The notes: a model not told the origin generated them from the letters alone. Positions 54,416 to 63,600 are shown, numbered from the stretch's first letter. The stretch: DNA of 64,000 nt from Prostheceraeus crozeri (GCA_907163375.1 CAJQUW010007952.1:124001-188000), one strand, 5' to 3'. Translations and numbers: made by a program.

Positions 54416-54625
54416 TATTATGGCTTTCTCTTTGATTTTAACTTGCTTGTAATGCAGTATTATGGCTTTCTCTTTGATTTTAAATTACTTGTAATGCAGT
54501 ATTATGGCTTTCTCTTTGATTTTAAATTACTTGTAATGCAGTATTATGGCTTTCTCTTTGATTTTAAATTACTTGTAATGCAGTATTATGGCTTTCTCTT
54601 TGATTTTAACTTGCTTGTAATGCAG
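54416..54625 (+). repeat. 42-bp sub-array, 5 units, copy of the preceding one
   Basis: Five 42-bp units start at 54416, 54458, 54500, 54542 and 54584. Units two, three and four all carry the TTTTAAATTACTTG variant, which only unit two has in the block 1,500 bp upstream, so the variant has spread inside this block since the duplication, or was lost from the other. The flank to about 55015 matches 53126-53515. TATTTCGACTATTTC lies at 53212 and 54712. The ORF at 54410-54646 is a by-product of the 42-bp period. Confidence 0.9.
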
Positions 54626-56184
54626 TATTATGACTTTCTCTTTTGATTTTGACTTTGTTGTAATGCAGTATTATGACTTTCTCTTTTGATTTTGACTTTG
54701 TTGTAATGCAGTATTTCGACTATTTCTTTTGATTTTGACTTTCTTGTGATGCAGTATTATGACTATATCTTTTGATTTTGACTTTCTTGTAATGCAGTAT
54801 TTCGACTTTCTCTTTTGATTTTGACTTTGTTGTAATGCAGTATTATGACTTTCTCTTTTGATTTTGACTTTCTTGTATGCAGTATTGTGACTCTCTCTTT
54901 TGATTTTGACTTTCTTGTAATGCAGTATTGTGACTTTCTCTTTTGATTTTGACTTTCTTGTAATGCAGTATTATGACTTTCTCTTTTGATTTTGACTTTC
55001 TTGTAATGCAGTATTATGACTTTCTCTTTTGATTTTGACTTTGTTGTAATGCAGTATTATGACTTTCTCTTTTGATTTTGACCTACTTGTAATGCAGTAT
55101 TATGACTTTCTCTTTGATTTTGACTTTCTTGTAATGCAGTATTATGGCTTTCTCTTTTGATTTAGACTTTCTTGTAATGCAGTATTGTGACTTTATGTTT
55201 TGATTTTGACTTTCTTGTAATGCAGTATTATGACTATATCTTTTGATTTTGACTTTCTTGTAATACAGTATTGTGACTTTATGTTTTGATTTTGACTTTC
55301 TTGTAATGCAGTATTATGACTTTCTCTTTTGATTTTGACTTTCTTGTAATGCAGTATTATGACTTTCTCTTTTGATTTAGACTTTCTTGTAATGCAGTAT
55401 TATGACTTTCTCTTTTGATTTTGACTTTGTTGTAATGCAGTATTATGACTTTCTCTTTTGATTTTGACTTTCTTGTAATCCAGTATTTTGACTTTCTCTT
55501 TTGATTTTGACTTTCTTGTAATGCAGTGTTATGACTTTCTCTTTTGATTTAGACTTTCTTGTAATGCAGTATTGTGACTTTATGTTTTGATTTTGACTTG
55601 CTTGTAATGCAGTATTGTGACTTTCTCTTTTGATTTTGACTTTCTTGTAATGCAGTATTATGACTTTATGTTTTGATTTTGACTTTCTTGTATTGCAGTA
55701 TTATGACTTTCTCTTTTGATTTTGACTTTCTTGTAATGCAGTATTATGACTTTCTCTTTTGATTTTGACTTTGTTGTAATGCAGTATTATGACTATCTCT
55801 TTTGATTTTGACTTTGTTGTAATGCAGTATTTCGACTATTTCTTTTGATTTTGACTTTCTTGTGATGCAGTATTATGTCTATATCTTTTGATTTTGACTT
55901 TCTTGTAATGCAGTATTATGACTTTCTCTTTTGATTTTGACTTTCTTGTAATGCAGTATTATGACTTTCTCTTTTGATTTTGACTTTGTTGTAATGCAGT
56001 ATTATGACTTTCTCTTTTGATTTTGACTTTGTTGTAATGCAGTATTGTGACTTTCTCTTTTGATTTTGACTTTCTTGTAATGCAGTGTTATGACTATATC
56101 TTTTGATTTTGACTTTCTTGTAATGCAGTATTGTGACTTTATGTTTTGATTTTGACTTTCTTGTAATGCAGTATTATGACTTTT

Positions 56185-56513
56185 TTCTCCATTTCAACGT
56201 CCCATCAATAGCCGCTTTTGTCCTCTGCCAATTAGTATTAATCATGATATCAGTCTTTTGCAACTTGTATTCTTGCTTGCTTCTGTGTTTCATCTGTCAC
56301 GCCGCATGCATCGATTTCTGTCTATATGTGTTCACTAGTATCAAGCTGTATCGTTGTAACCTCAGTCCAGCGTTGCACCTGAAGGACAGCTGGCCGAAAC
56401 ATGTTGCGCCAATTAAACGTAAAGTCAAATGTAGCTTCTCTTTTTATTTATAAAATTTGTAAGGGATCAAGCTTTTTTCTTGATTACCACCTACATCATA
56501 AAACGAGATGATA
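56185..56513 (+). other. Right array flank with a retroposon-like 3' tail
   Basis: Unique sequence starts abruptly after a partial unit. At 56370-56430 it reads GCACCTGAAGGACAGC, then TGGCCGAAACATGTTGCG and CCAATTAAACGTAAAG. From memory, CCTGAAG...CCGAAAC(A)TGTTG...AATTAAA is a recurring sequence at the ends of retroelements (Penelope-like or other non-LTR types) in many animal genomes. I therefore read this as the 3' end of such an element, with any body replaced by or lost at the array. The 106-codon ORF at 56133-56453 runs from array into this tail and is not a credible protein. No reverse transcriptase sequence is visible. Confidence 0.4.
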
Positions 56514-56518
56514 CGAGG

Positions 56519-56544
56519 GGCGTATCAAAAGTTCGTGACGTTTG
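56519..56544 (+). repeat. Left terminal inverted repeat of the mariner element
   Basis: 26 bp, matching the complement of 57505-57530 at 25 positions; the one difference is GTATC on the left against GTACC on the right. This is the transposase binding site in this family. Confidence 0.9.
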
Positions 56545-56735
56545 ATTACTGTGGTTTTAATTCCACCTTTTTCTTTGATCATTGATCGTTGTCATGTTGT
56601 ATCAATCATGTGCATTGCCTGTGAAGTATTATCAGTTGATCGGTAACCTATAGAGACACGAACTGAAGCCGGTAAGTAGTGAAGCAATTTTACTTTTGTC
56701 AGCATGACGGACTTCACAAATTGTAACTGGAGATC

Positions 56736-57365
56736 TTGTCTGCTCTTTCTGTCCAAGGAACGGGAAACACCAACCCGATCGGCTGGGCGTCTAAAAACAG
56801 TCTTCGAGACACTGCTCCTGCAAGAGCGACCATCAAGCAAATGTTCCCAGAGGGACGGAAGTCATTGGAAGACGGTGAGCGCTGTGGTCATCCATCCAGT
56901 CAAGCCAGCGAAGAAAATGAAGATTTGGTTTGGCAGCTGATCCAGTCCGACAGACGCCCAACATTTGATGAACTGCAGGAAAAGTCTGGCCAGCTGTCGC
57001 ATGGGACTCTTGAGCGCATCTTCCATGACCGCCTTGAGTTGTCCAAGGTTTCGGCTCGTTGGGCACCAAGGCTGCTGACTGCAGAACAGAAAGGCGTTCG
57101 GGTCAACAACTCCTCTATTGTTCTTGGTCTCCTGGAAGACCATGACGAAGGGTTTTGGAGGAGCTACTGACTTTCATCTCATAGGTCCGATGAAGTAGGC
57201 AATCGGGGGTGTTCGATTCAATGGTGAAAGAGATAAAGAGAGCACCAAAAGCTTCATTCGGGAAATTTCCGCAGGATTGGCTTGAAGATGGAATGAAGAA
57301 GCTTGAGAAGAGATAGGAAAAGTGTATTGAAATTTAAGGTGACTAGATCGAAAAAAGAGTTTTGG
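56736..57365 (+). pseudogene. Mariner transposase pseudogene, catalytic core deleted
   Basis: The ORF at 56736-57170 (144 codons) holds the second half of the mariner DNA-binding region: GRKSLEDGERCGHPSS, EENEDLVWQLIQSDRRPT, QLSHGTLERIFHDRL, then SARWAPRLLTAEQKGVRV and DHDEGFWRSY. These match the family blocks ..RTSLEDEPRSGRP, ..DRRLT, ..SHGSV..IL and KLSARWVPRLLT. Where the first catalytic block (TGDE) should follow, the sequence jumps: from 57221, in another frame, it reads FGKFPQDWLEDGMKKLEKR, a stop, EKCIEI, a stop, GD, a stop and IEKRVLV, the typical mariner C-terminus. So the part with all three catalytic Asp is gone. The first about 60 residues of the family are also shortened or scrambled. 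Non-functional. Confidence 0.88.
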
Positions 57366-57504
57366 TATGCTTTTAATTCTGCCAATAAATATTTGTGCAA
57401 ATGGAAGCTAAATGTTTTTCTTGTGAAATGCAACTGTCAGAACTATAAGAAATAATATCTAGATATGCACTTGGACCATAATGGACGTCTATAGATAGGA
57501 GACA

Positions 57505-57530
57505 CAAACGTCACGAACTTTTGGTACGCC
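57505..57530 (-). repeat. Right terminal inverted repeat of the mariner element
   Basis: Reverse complement of 56519-56544 with one mismatch. The sequence outside (AAGAAGAAATAC) does not show the CCTCG-TA expected from the left end, so the terminal bases were lost or replaced. Confidence 0.88.
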
Positions 57531-57588
57531 AAGAAGAAATACGTACAGGAAGACATCAGAAGAGCACAAACAACTGATTTGAGATGAA

Positions 57589-57940
57589 GAAGCTGGAGGA
57601 GATCCCATTGGCTCCGCTCAACGGTTGGATATTAACAAGAGAACGGCTTATAACATCCTTAAACTTCAGACAGCAACAACGAAACCGAGAGGTGGTAAGA
57701 GATAAAGTTACACGAAAGTAAATCAAGACATCAAAAAACGCTTACTGCGCTACTTAGAAGATCATAATGATGCGACCTTAAAAGAATTGGCGAGTTCCGT
57801 AAACAATGTCATTTCAACAAAGACTATAGCAAAAGTATTGGATGGCGAAGCTATGTAATAAATAAAATGATTCGACCTGAACCAATCTGCAAGAGTACGC
57901 ATGAATATTTTGAGAAAAGTGATGAAAATATTTCGGAAAT
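57589..57940 (+). pseudogene. Tc1-like transposase remnant (N-terminal HTH part)
   Basis: From 57589 the frame reads EAGGDPIGSAQRLDINKRTA, then YNILKLQTATTKPRGGKR, a stop, then YTKVNQDIKKRLLRYLEDH, DATLKELASSV and VISTKTIAKVLDGEAM before stops at about 57856. In another frame, 57867 onward gives MIRPEPICKSTHEYFEKS. The pattern of a first helix-turn-helix (..IN.RTAYNIL), an RGG linker and a second helix-turn-helix ending in VS..TI...LDG, followed by .RPEP, is what Tc1-like N-termini show. The DDE domain is not found downstream; the sequence becomes a run of GGAAAATTTT-like repeats. No TIR was recognised. It abuts the mariner right end, so the mariner may have landed in or beside it. Family call moderately sure. 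Confidence 0.6.
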
Positions 57941-59289
57941 TTTGGAAAATATTGGAAAATTTTGAATTTGTGTGATAGGATTTGTGCGTTTTATCACAGC
58001 CGAAAGGCAGATTGGTGTGTGTATACCAAAGATATTTAATTGTTTAAAAGGGCTAGATGAGAAATAGATGCCTAAATTTGAACCCATTTTAGTACGGTCC
58101 TTATCGTGGCAAAGAAAGCATTACGGCAATGGGGCAAAATTGCTGTTTTATCGGCTGTACGGTGTGGAATGCGACAAAAAGCCTTGGATATGGCACATGA
58201 TGTAAAGCATAATTCACTGATATGATATTACATGATAAGTTTCAAGAATACTCGCTCAGTAGTTCTCTGAAAAAAAGTGTTAAAGATGATAGCGGTAATT
58301 AGTGATGCAAATGGAAAATTTTCCATTGGAAAATTTTGAAAGTTATTTTTCGGTGATGGACGTTTTTTCCTTTGTTTTGGAGACTATCATAGTCGTTTGA
58401 AAAGACTATGTAATATTGAAAGTCCGAAAGCTTCTCTATCATCCCTGTATGTTAACTTTTGGTACCAACTGCACATTTTCCAAATGAATTTCAGACATCA
58501 GATGGATTATTCGCTAGTTGAATTTCAGATCTCTGTCACAGGCTCAACTTTGAAAAGATCTTTAATTCAACTGGACATCTCCAATTCAACTGGATTATAT
58601 CTGAAATTCATTTGGAACTATCTGAACCATCTGAACTAGAAATGGAGGATGTGTATCCTCAACGAAGATATCGGACAATGCGCCAGAAGTTTGAAGATAT
58701 CATAGATATTCTTTTACTCATCACAGATATCTTTAGTTTCCAAATATCTCACGAGTTTACAGTCTATATATCTTCCAATATGGTCGCTCATGAATGCTGC
58801 GTGGACTTTGTACTTATACTTCACATGTTCATCAACACATGGAGAATTTGCATCACTATGATCAACGCTGCACAATGAAGCTTAACTTTCAAGCCAACAA
58901 TTAGCAAACTCCAGAATGAAGTATATTTTTTTTGCTCCAGATCTTTCACATTGCATGAAATTATTCCCCTATTGTAGTGATGAAAATTTTCCGGAAAATT
59001 TTGAATCAAAATGATTCACTAAATTCATGTTTCATTTCTTGAATCAATCTGAATAGTACGTGATTCGGACCCGTTTACATCTTTCAAAGTTAAATGAAAT
59101 AATTGTCTTTGACATAGAGTACGGATGAAATAATGAAGAAGTGAAGGCATTCATCTGTCAACATTTAGCTACGCGTTTGTCAGACACACTGTGATTAGCC
59201 CAAAGTGTTTAAATATATTAAGTTTGGCGACATGTCAGCCATCTTTTTTTGCCAAGACGATTTTCAGAAAATCATATTTACCAATTTGA
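57941..59289. other. AT-rich interval with GGAAAATTTT boxes and a small inverted repeat
   Basis: No gene recognised. Near-palindromic blocks of the type GGAAAATTTT recur at about 57927-57965, 58314-58342 and 58981-59002. An inverted repeat pairs CCAAATGAATTTCAGA at 58480-58495 with TCTGAAATTCATTTGG at 58600-58615 (perfect over 16 bases, about 104-bp spacing), and TGAATTTCAGAT also occurs between the arms. The ORFs at 58397-58639 and 58612-58878 (plus) and 57851-58087 (minus) have no recognisable content. The interval may be the eroded body of a further transposon. Confidence 0.5.
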
Positions 59290-59496
59290 AAAAGTTACTG
59301 TGGTTTAAATTTTTGGCAACAACTCAATTTTCTAATTGATTCCTGCATGATATTCATCAAGCTTTACATGAATCATCCGAACTTTACTGATGGACGTGTC
59401 ATTTCAGAATGGTGTGGTTTTACAGATGAAACAGTGCAGAAATTGCTTCATTTGGTGCTTAGATATTGTTTATCTACATATTTAAGAATCATCTAA
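59290..59496 (+). pseudogene. Possible ISXO2/Merlin-like transposase fragment
   Basis: A 68-codon open frame without a clear start, between stops. It reads NFLIDSCMIFIKLYMNHPNF, then ISEWCGFTDETVQKLLHLVLRYC. The layout of a hydrophobic helix, a short helix-turn-helix of the form .WCGFT..TV..LL and a terminal RYC resembles the segment before the DDE domain of ISXO2-like (Merlin/IS1016) proteins (family pattern: L.L..W....I.LW...., then G.S..T...W....R.VC). Neither the upstream zinc ribbon nor the downstream catalytic motif is visible. This rests on pattern memory only and could be chance. Confidence 0.25.
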
Positions 59497-59551
59497 TATA
59501 TATATGTATTTCCTGGAATGAGAAGAAAGGAATCATTGCTTGCTCTTTCAG

Positions 59552-59611
59552 CGCCTGGTGTTACAAATTTAGCCGTGGAAGAATTCTGTCCTGCGCGTAA
59601 CATGACGTCTG
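59552..59611 (+). other. Candidate 60-bp internal exon (splice sites on both sides)
   Basis: A pyrimidine-rich acceptor, TTGCTTGCTCTTTCAG, ends at 59551, and a strong donor, GTAAGT, starts at 59612. The 60 bases between are open in one frame (PGVTNLAVEEFCPARNMTS) and are a multiple of three long. Acceptor and donor are both good by eye, which is uncommon at this spacing by chance in AT-rich DNA, but I see no partner exon with a shared frame. The preceding open frame at 59290-59496 might belong to the same gene or element. Confidence 0.25.
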
Positions 59612-62600
59612 GTAAGTTTTTGTTAATGATAGTTTTTGTTTTATTCAACTTAAATCGTCAAATTTGCTCAACACCTAGTGAATAGTCACTACATATAATA
59701 TAGTTGATGTCCACTGAATATAGAACACGGTTCTATATATCAGCAGGAGCATAACTTTTTAGTGGCAACTCATTGATGTTCAACTATATAGTCAAACCTC
59801 ATTTATGACGAGATTCTTCGTTGACTTACATTCCATTCATCTACTTTTTGATCTAGTAAAGAAATTATGACGCATTCAACTGGATCAGTAAGTCAGTCAA
59901 ATTTTTGGCGTATAATGAAGCTAAAAGCAACCACCAGAAATGCATATGGTGCGTTAATTTACGCCATGTGTAATTAATTTTCGCTGATTCATAGTTTTGA
60001 CATAGCTATTCAGTCCCTTCCATTTAATATTTCAATACTCTTCTGTTGTCAATTGAGATATTAAATATAGGCCTAACTGCTTATCAGAGCTGGCGAAAAT
60101 GTAATATCATAGATGTCTACACAAATCATGCGTTGAGTGCATACTTCCCTAATATGCTTACTTTGGATTAGACAATCAGTGTGTGTCACAGGGTTCCATG
60201 TCTTCCCCCGGGTTGAATCACAGAGATGGAGTGCTTCTCCGTGGGTTGCATACAGTGGTCGCGACGAGCTGAAAGGCAACGCCGAGCTGTTCTGGCACAT
60301 GTGAACGGCACATTGATCGATTGGCTGAGTTGTCGATGAGATTACCGAGACACTGCTGATCATGTGTGGCTCGTGTTAGATTTGGCCAATTGGTGCAATC
60401 TCGGCGACACTCCAGCGACTACCATTGTCGATGTCCACGATGGCCATTGTCGCAAATTATCCTATGACAACGTCTTTGAGTTCTTTTAGGCCTGTATATT
60501 TACAGAAATCTACAAGAAATTTACAGAAAATTACAGGATCCTCTGAAATGTTCAACTAATCGATTCCAAAACCAAATTCACCGCATCATGCCCTTACGCC
60601 TTCCTCCTGTTCGATATAGACGAAGTTATAACTGAATTTTCTGCAATTCGCGTACTCCAAATCGCCCCGTTTATGCGGAGTGCGTCACAAGTTTTTTCTC
60701 AAATGTTCAATCTATTGATTTCAACACACGGTTAATTTTTAAAGTCACGGTGTCATCACAATGCGCCTACTTTTCCGATGCTATACAACTCAGCAACGGT
60801 GAAATTTTGGACTATTGCAGAAATTTTATTGATTCGCGTGTTGTTATGAGCTTTAATGAAGAACTAAGATATAGGCATAATACCACTGAACCGGCGAATA
60901 ATACTATATCAAAGTTCAACATTTCTGCATGTTTAGCTTTACGGAAGCGGCTTTGAAGAAAGCAATAAAGTTGTTCAAATCTTCAATAGTGTTTATGATC
61001 GCGGAGTGGATTAAAATACTCGTACGTGCAGTGTTTTATTTGAATTGGCCTTTTCAATAACGAGAAGTAAGTGCCACCAAAGACGTATAGGCTAACGAAC
61101 ACGAAGAATGATGATGATATCATACGTCTTGAAATGAATAAACACTTCACTTCCATCTCTTCTCATCTCAACAAAATCTTGAAATACCTTTTCGATCCGA
61201 CCAGTTATCATCCTTGATTATGATGCATATAAAGAACTGACAGATCCAATGAACAATGCAAAAGAAATGAAGCCACAGTTGTATGCGCAGTACTCGATAG
61301 AATCCTGTAGAACTGTTCTGTAATGTCTTCATTCTTGGCTACTCACTCTCATAATGGAAATGAGAGTGTTACATCAAGACATGCGCAGATCGATATATAT
61401 CCCAATTGAAACATTGCTTAACACAATTCCGTTACTCATTTGATGACCATATTATTTGTTGTCTTTGATAGTATGAATTATTCATATAGGCCTTATGTTA
61501 ATCAAATTGGTTTGCAAACTTCTTTTTGAAGTACACTTTGTTTTAACTTATAGATTCTCAGATTACGGTATTTCTCTCCTACAATGTAATCAAAACTTAC
61601 ATTTGATTTTGCAATTTTAGATAATCTTCGTGTGATTGAGTAATCGATATACCAATAGTCCTACATTACAGCGGTAGGCAGCGGCACGCACCAATGTCCA
61701 AGTAACAATAGCGTAGCAACATAAGAATCTAAGCTGATGCATGAAGGATATCAATGTATGTACATTAATGTCTTTAAGCAATTAACAACCAGTGAAAACA
61801 TGCAAAAACTACATATGTAGTGTGGTGGGCGAATAGGTAGATGGATTTGCGGGGCTGATCAGCATTAATAGACATAGGCTATGCCTTTATTGAATAGATG
61901 GTCAAATATATTCACTTCTTTAAGAAATTGTTCGTGTTTGCTGGGCCTACTGTATCTCGTAAAAGTACAGAATGCGAGTGAACTGCCAAAAATATACGCG
62001 CGTAGATTCTCGTCATTTCCACATGACCGTGCGAATCACTCTCTATGTGATGACGTCAGAGTGTTTTCCTCTCATCTGGCGCTTAGAGGTCTCACGTAGA
62101 GGTACAAACTGCCCTTTATGGCTTAGGATTTGCGAATCAATAAGGCTTTTGGCTTACGATTTATGGTTTATGGAGGATCGTGACTCGACTACCAAACTAT
62201 GGTTTATTGACTCTGGCTTTTCTGTGTGCCTCCATTCTTCGGGGTGTTTCACACAGGCGACGTTTTGCTTAACATTACATTCAATGTAGCCTTTCACACA
62301 TGTCGTGCGTTTTCATTTTGCCGCGAGTAAATCCCGCGATTTTTGCTTTTGACCCACAAAAGCAGCGGATATTGACAATAGATGCAGCAGATTGATGAAG
62401 TTTTACTATTCTTATTGATATGATCAAAGACATGGCACCGTGAAAATAAGTTAACTTGTGCTATGACTAGATGACGCAATTTTTAACCACTTTTATTGAT
62501 GAACTGATTGAATAGGTTGCTGAGATTTCTATTTCTATCAAATGAGCTTCATGTCTATTACACAGCAGATAGCAAGACAAAATTGCTGAAATATGAATGT

Positions 62601-63390
62601 TTTACGCTGATTTTAAATATTATTTTGGAACTATGTAATAAATTTTAGATATTCTGATAGCGAATTTCCTGCTCATTTCGATGAAAACAAAAACAACTGA
62701 AGCCTGCCTTCAGAGTAATTTTGGTTCAAATCCTTCTCCAATAGGCCAAGACACATCCACTATCTATGTCATGAAATCGAGAGACCGAAATGGTTGTCCG
62801 ACGATTGACAGTCGCAAAAATCGAAGTCCAATGTGAAATCATAGAAATGAATAACAATAAAACCTCTAGAATGGAAGTAAAGCTTTATGCAAAAATCGCA
62901 CGCATTTTCACTTAGATACTCCTGTCAGTGGCTGAATCTTTGGGTTGGAATCAGTAACATGTGCAATTCTAAGCTTTTCGATGCCCCAACTTAGTTCCCC
63001 CGGATGTACCGCGACCTTTAAGTCAATTTCCATTCTAGTCAAATTCAGATAAACAGATAAATTTCTGTTTAAAACAGCCCTTAGTCAGAATTAGTTACCG
63101 TCTTAGTTACTGAGCGCGAAGTAAGTTGAGTGGCTAGTCGTCTGTTCTTCTGTCTGACTCACAGAATTAGACAACTCGTCTCTTCTTCTATTTGACTAGA
63201 AAGGAAACATTGGAACATGTAACGTTATTGAAAAGGCACGATCTTCTGACATAATACCATAGCAATCTAACAATGAGCAGTCAGTTCAACATTAAACACG
63301 TCAAATTGTGCGAAGTTTCAGTGACTGTTATCAACCGGATCACACAGCAAAGAGACACAGTCAATACCCTAGATGCCCGTTTTTCGATAA
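59612..63390. other. Right unique flank, no intact gene recognised
   Basis: AT-rich sequence with a more GC-rich island at about 60180-60480. On the minus strand the island has an open frame of 96 codons (60073-60363, begins MISSVSVISSTTQPIDQ) of unknown kind. Further ORFs at 60750-60956, 61881-62099 and 61972-62289 (plus) and 62294-62479 (minus) show no motif. A single perfect TGACGTCA (CRE/ATF-type palindrome) lies at 62051-62058. No tRNA, transposon termini or poly-A-tailed insertion was recognised. Confidence 0.5.
60546..60842 (+). repeat. Diverged direct repeat, two units of ~150 bp
   Basis: Unit 1 starts AAATGTTCAACTAATCGATT (about 60547) and unit 2 starts AAATGTTCAATCTATTGATT (about 60700). 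Both continue with a CACCG/CACGG-(T)CATCA block, a GCGCC/ACGCC block, GAA(A)TTT, a TGCA-GAATT-type block and end in ATTCGCGT. Similarity is modest and gapped. A third partial copy was not seen. Confidence 0.45.
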
Positions 63391-63600
63391 AACATGCATG
63401 TTTCATCCATGATCATGCTTAAATCATGTATGATCATGCATGCATCATACATGGCCATGCATGATTTTCATGTATGTTTTATTTATGGAACATCCATGTT
63501 ATATGTATTAGACATGCATGTTATATCTATGAGACATGCATGTTTTGTCAATGAAATATCGATGATTTAATCATGTGACATCTATAATTTTACCATCGAA
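63391..63600. repeat. CATG/ATGCAT-rich degenerate tract
   Basis: Dense overlapping palindromes: ACATGCATGTT at 63391, 63513 and 63535, GATCATGCATGCATCATAC near 63433, and many CATG or ATGAT words between. The tract looks like a decayed tandem repeat with a unit of about 20-25 bp (GACATGCATGTTATATCTAT-like). Alternating purine-pyrimidine runs and self-complementary words could favour hairpins or cruciforms; that is inference. Confidence 0.6.

Larger units (their letters stand above)
5755..56184 (+). repeat. 50.4-kb tandem array of a 43-bp minisatellite/satellite unit
   Basis: About 1,170 head-to-tail copies without an inserted element or change of orientation. Unit key blocks: TATTATGAC at 1-9, CTTTT at 15-19, GATTTTGAC at 20-28, CTTGTAATGCAG at 32-43. 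The consensus has T 23, A 8, G 6, C 6, so it is 28% GC with a strong T bias on the + strand and no CpG. Recurring variants: 1-9 as TATTGTGAC, TATTTCGAC, TATTTTGAC, TGTTATGAC, TACTATGAC or TATTATGGC; 10-19 as TTTATGTTTT or TATATCTTTT; 20-28 as GATTTAGAC or GATTTTTAC; the CTTG block as GTTG, ACTTG or GCTTG; the end as GTGATGCAG, GTATTGCAG, GTAATACAG or GTAATTGAG. Most units are 43 bp, some 42, a few 44. The first unit is already a perfect consensus copy; the last is cut after about 13 bases. Function unknown; heterochromatic or centromere-linked DNA is possible. Exact copy number depends on the assembly. Confidence 0.97.
56514..57530 (+). mobile_element. Internally deleted mariner transposon
   Basis: Element of about 1.0 kb with inverted repeats GGCGTATCAAAAGTTCGTGA at 56519-56538 (continuing to 56544) and the complement at 57505-57530, with one mismatch in 26. 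On the left a TA (56512-56513) followed by CGAGG looks like the true mariner terminus; on the right the expected CCTCG-TA is not seen, so the last few bases are altered. Inside are the N-terminal and extreme C-terminal parts of a mariner transposase, with the catalytic middle missing. Full-length mariners are near 1.3 kb, which fits an internal loss of a few hundred bases. It could only move with transposase supplied by another copy. It lies directly before the Tc1-like remnant. Confidence 0.88.

Noticed and set aside
5755-56184. Array as a CRISPR or other repeat-spacer locus
   Set aside because: Units are contiguous and near-identical over their full length, with no unique spacers, and the context is eukaryotic.
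5755-56184. Array as a repetitive protein gene (silk- or mucin-like)
   Set aside because: The 43-bp period shifts the frame every unit and stops occur regularly in all frames; only the short 42-bp sub-arrays stay open.
5755-56184. Telomeric repeat or CENP-B-box satellite
   Set aside because: The unit contains no TTAGG/TTAGGG-type repeat and no TTCG....A..CGGG motif. A centromeric role is neither shown nor excluded.
56370-56405. Hammerhead ribozyme at CTGAAGGA...GAAAC
   Set aside because: The core deviates from CUGANGA, the stem between the two core strands has a mismatch in the middle, and I found no closing pairs for the outer stems.
56133-56453. 106-codon plus-strand ORF at the array end
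   Set aside because: It starts inside the satellite and runs into a retroposon-like tail; the hydrophobic look comes from T-rich DNA.
56592-57143. Minus-strand and other-frame ORFs over the mariner element
   Set aside because: They are shadows of the plus-strand transposase remnant, which has the recognisable motifs.
62051-62058. TGACGTCA as a functional CRE
   Set aside because: A single 8-bp word with no promoter or gene next to it.
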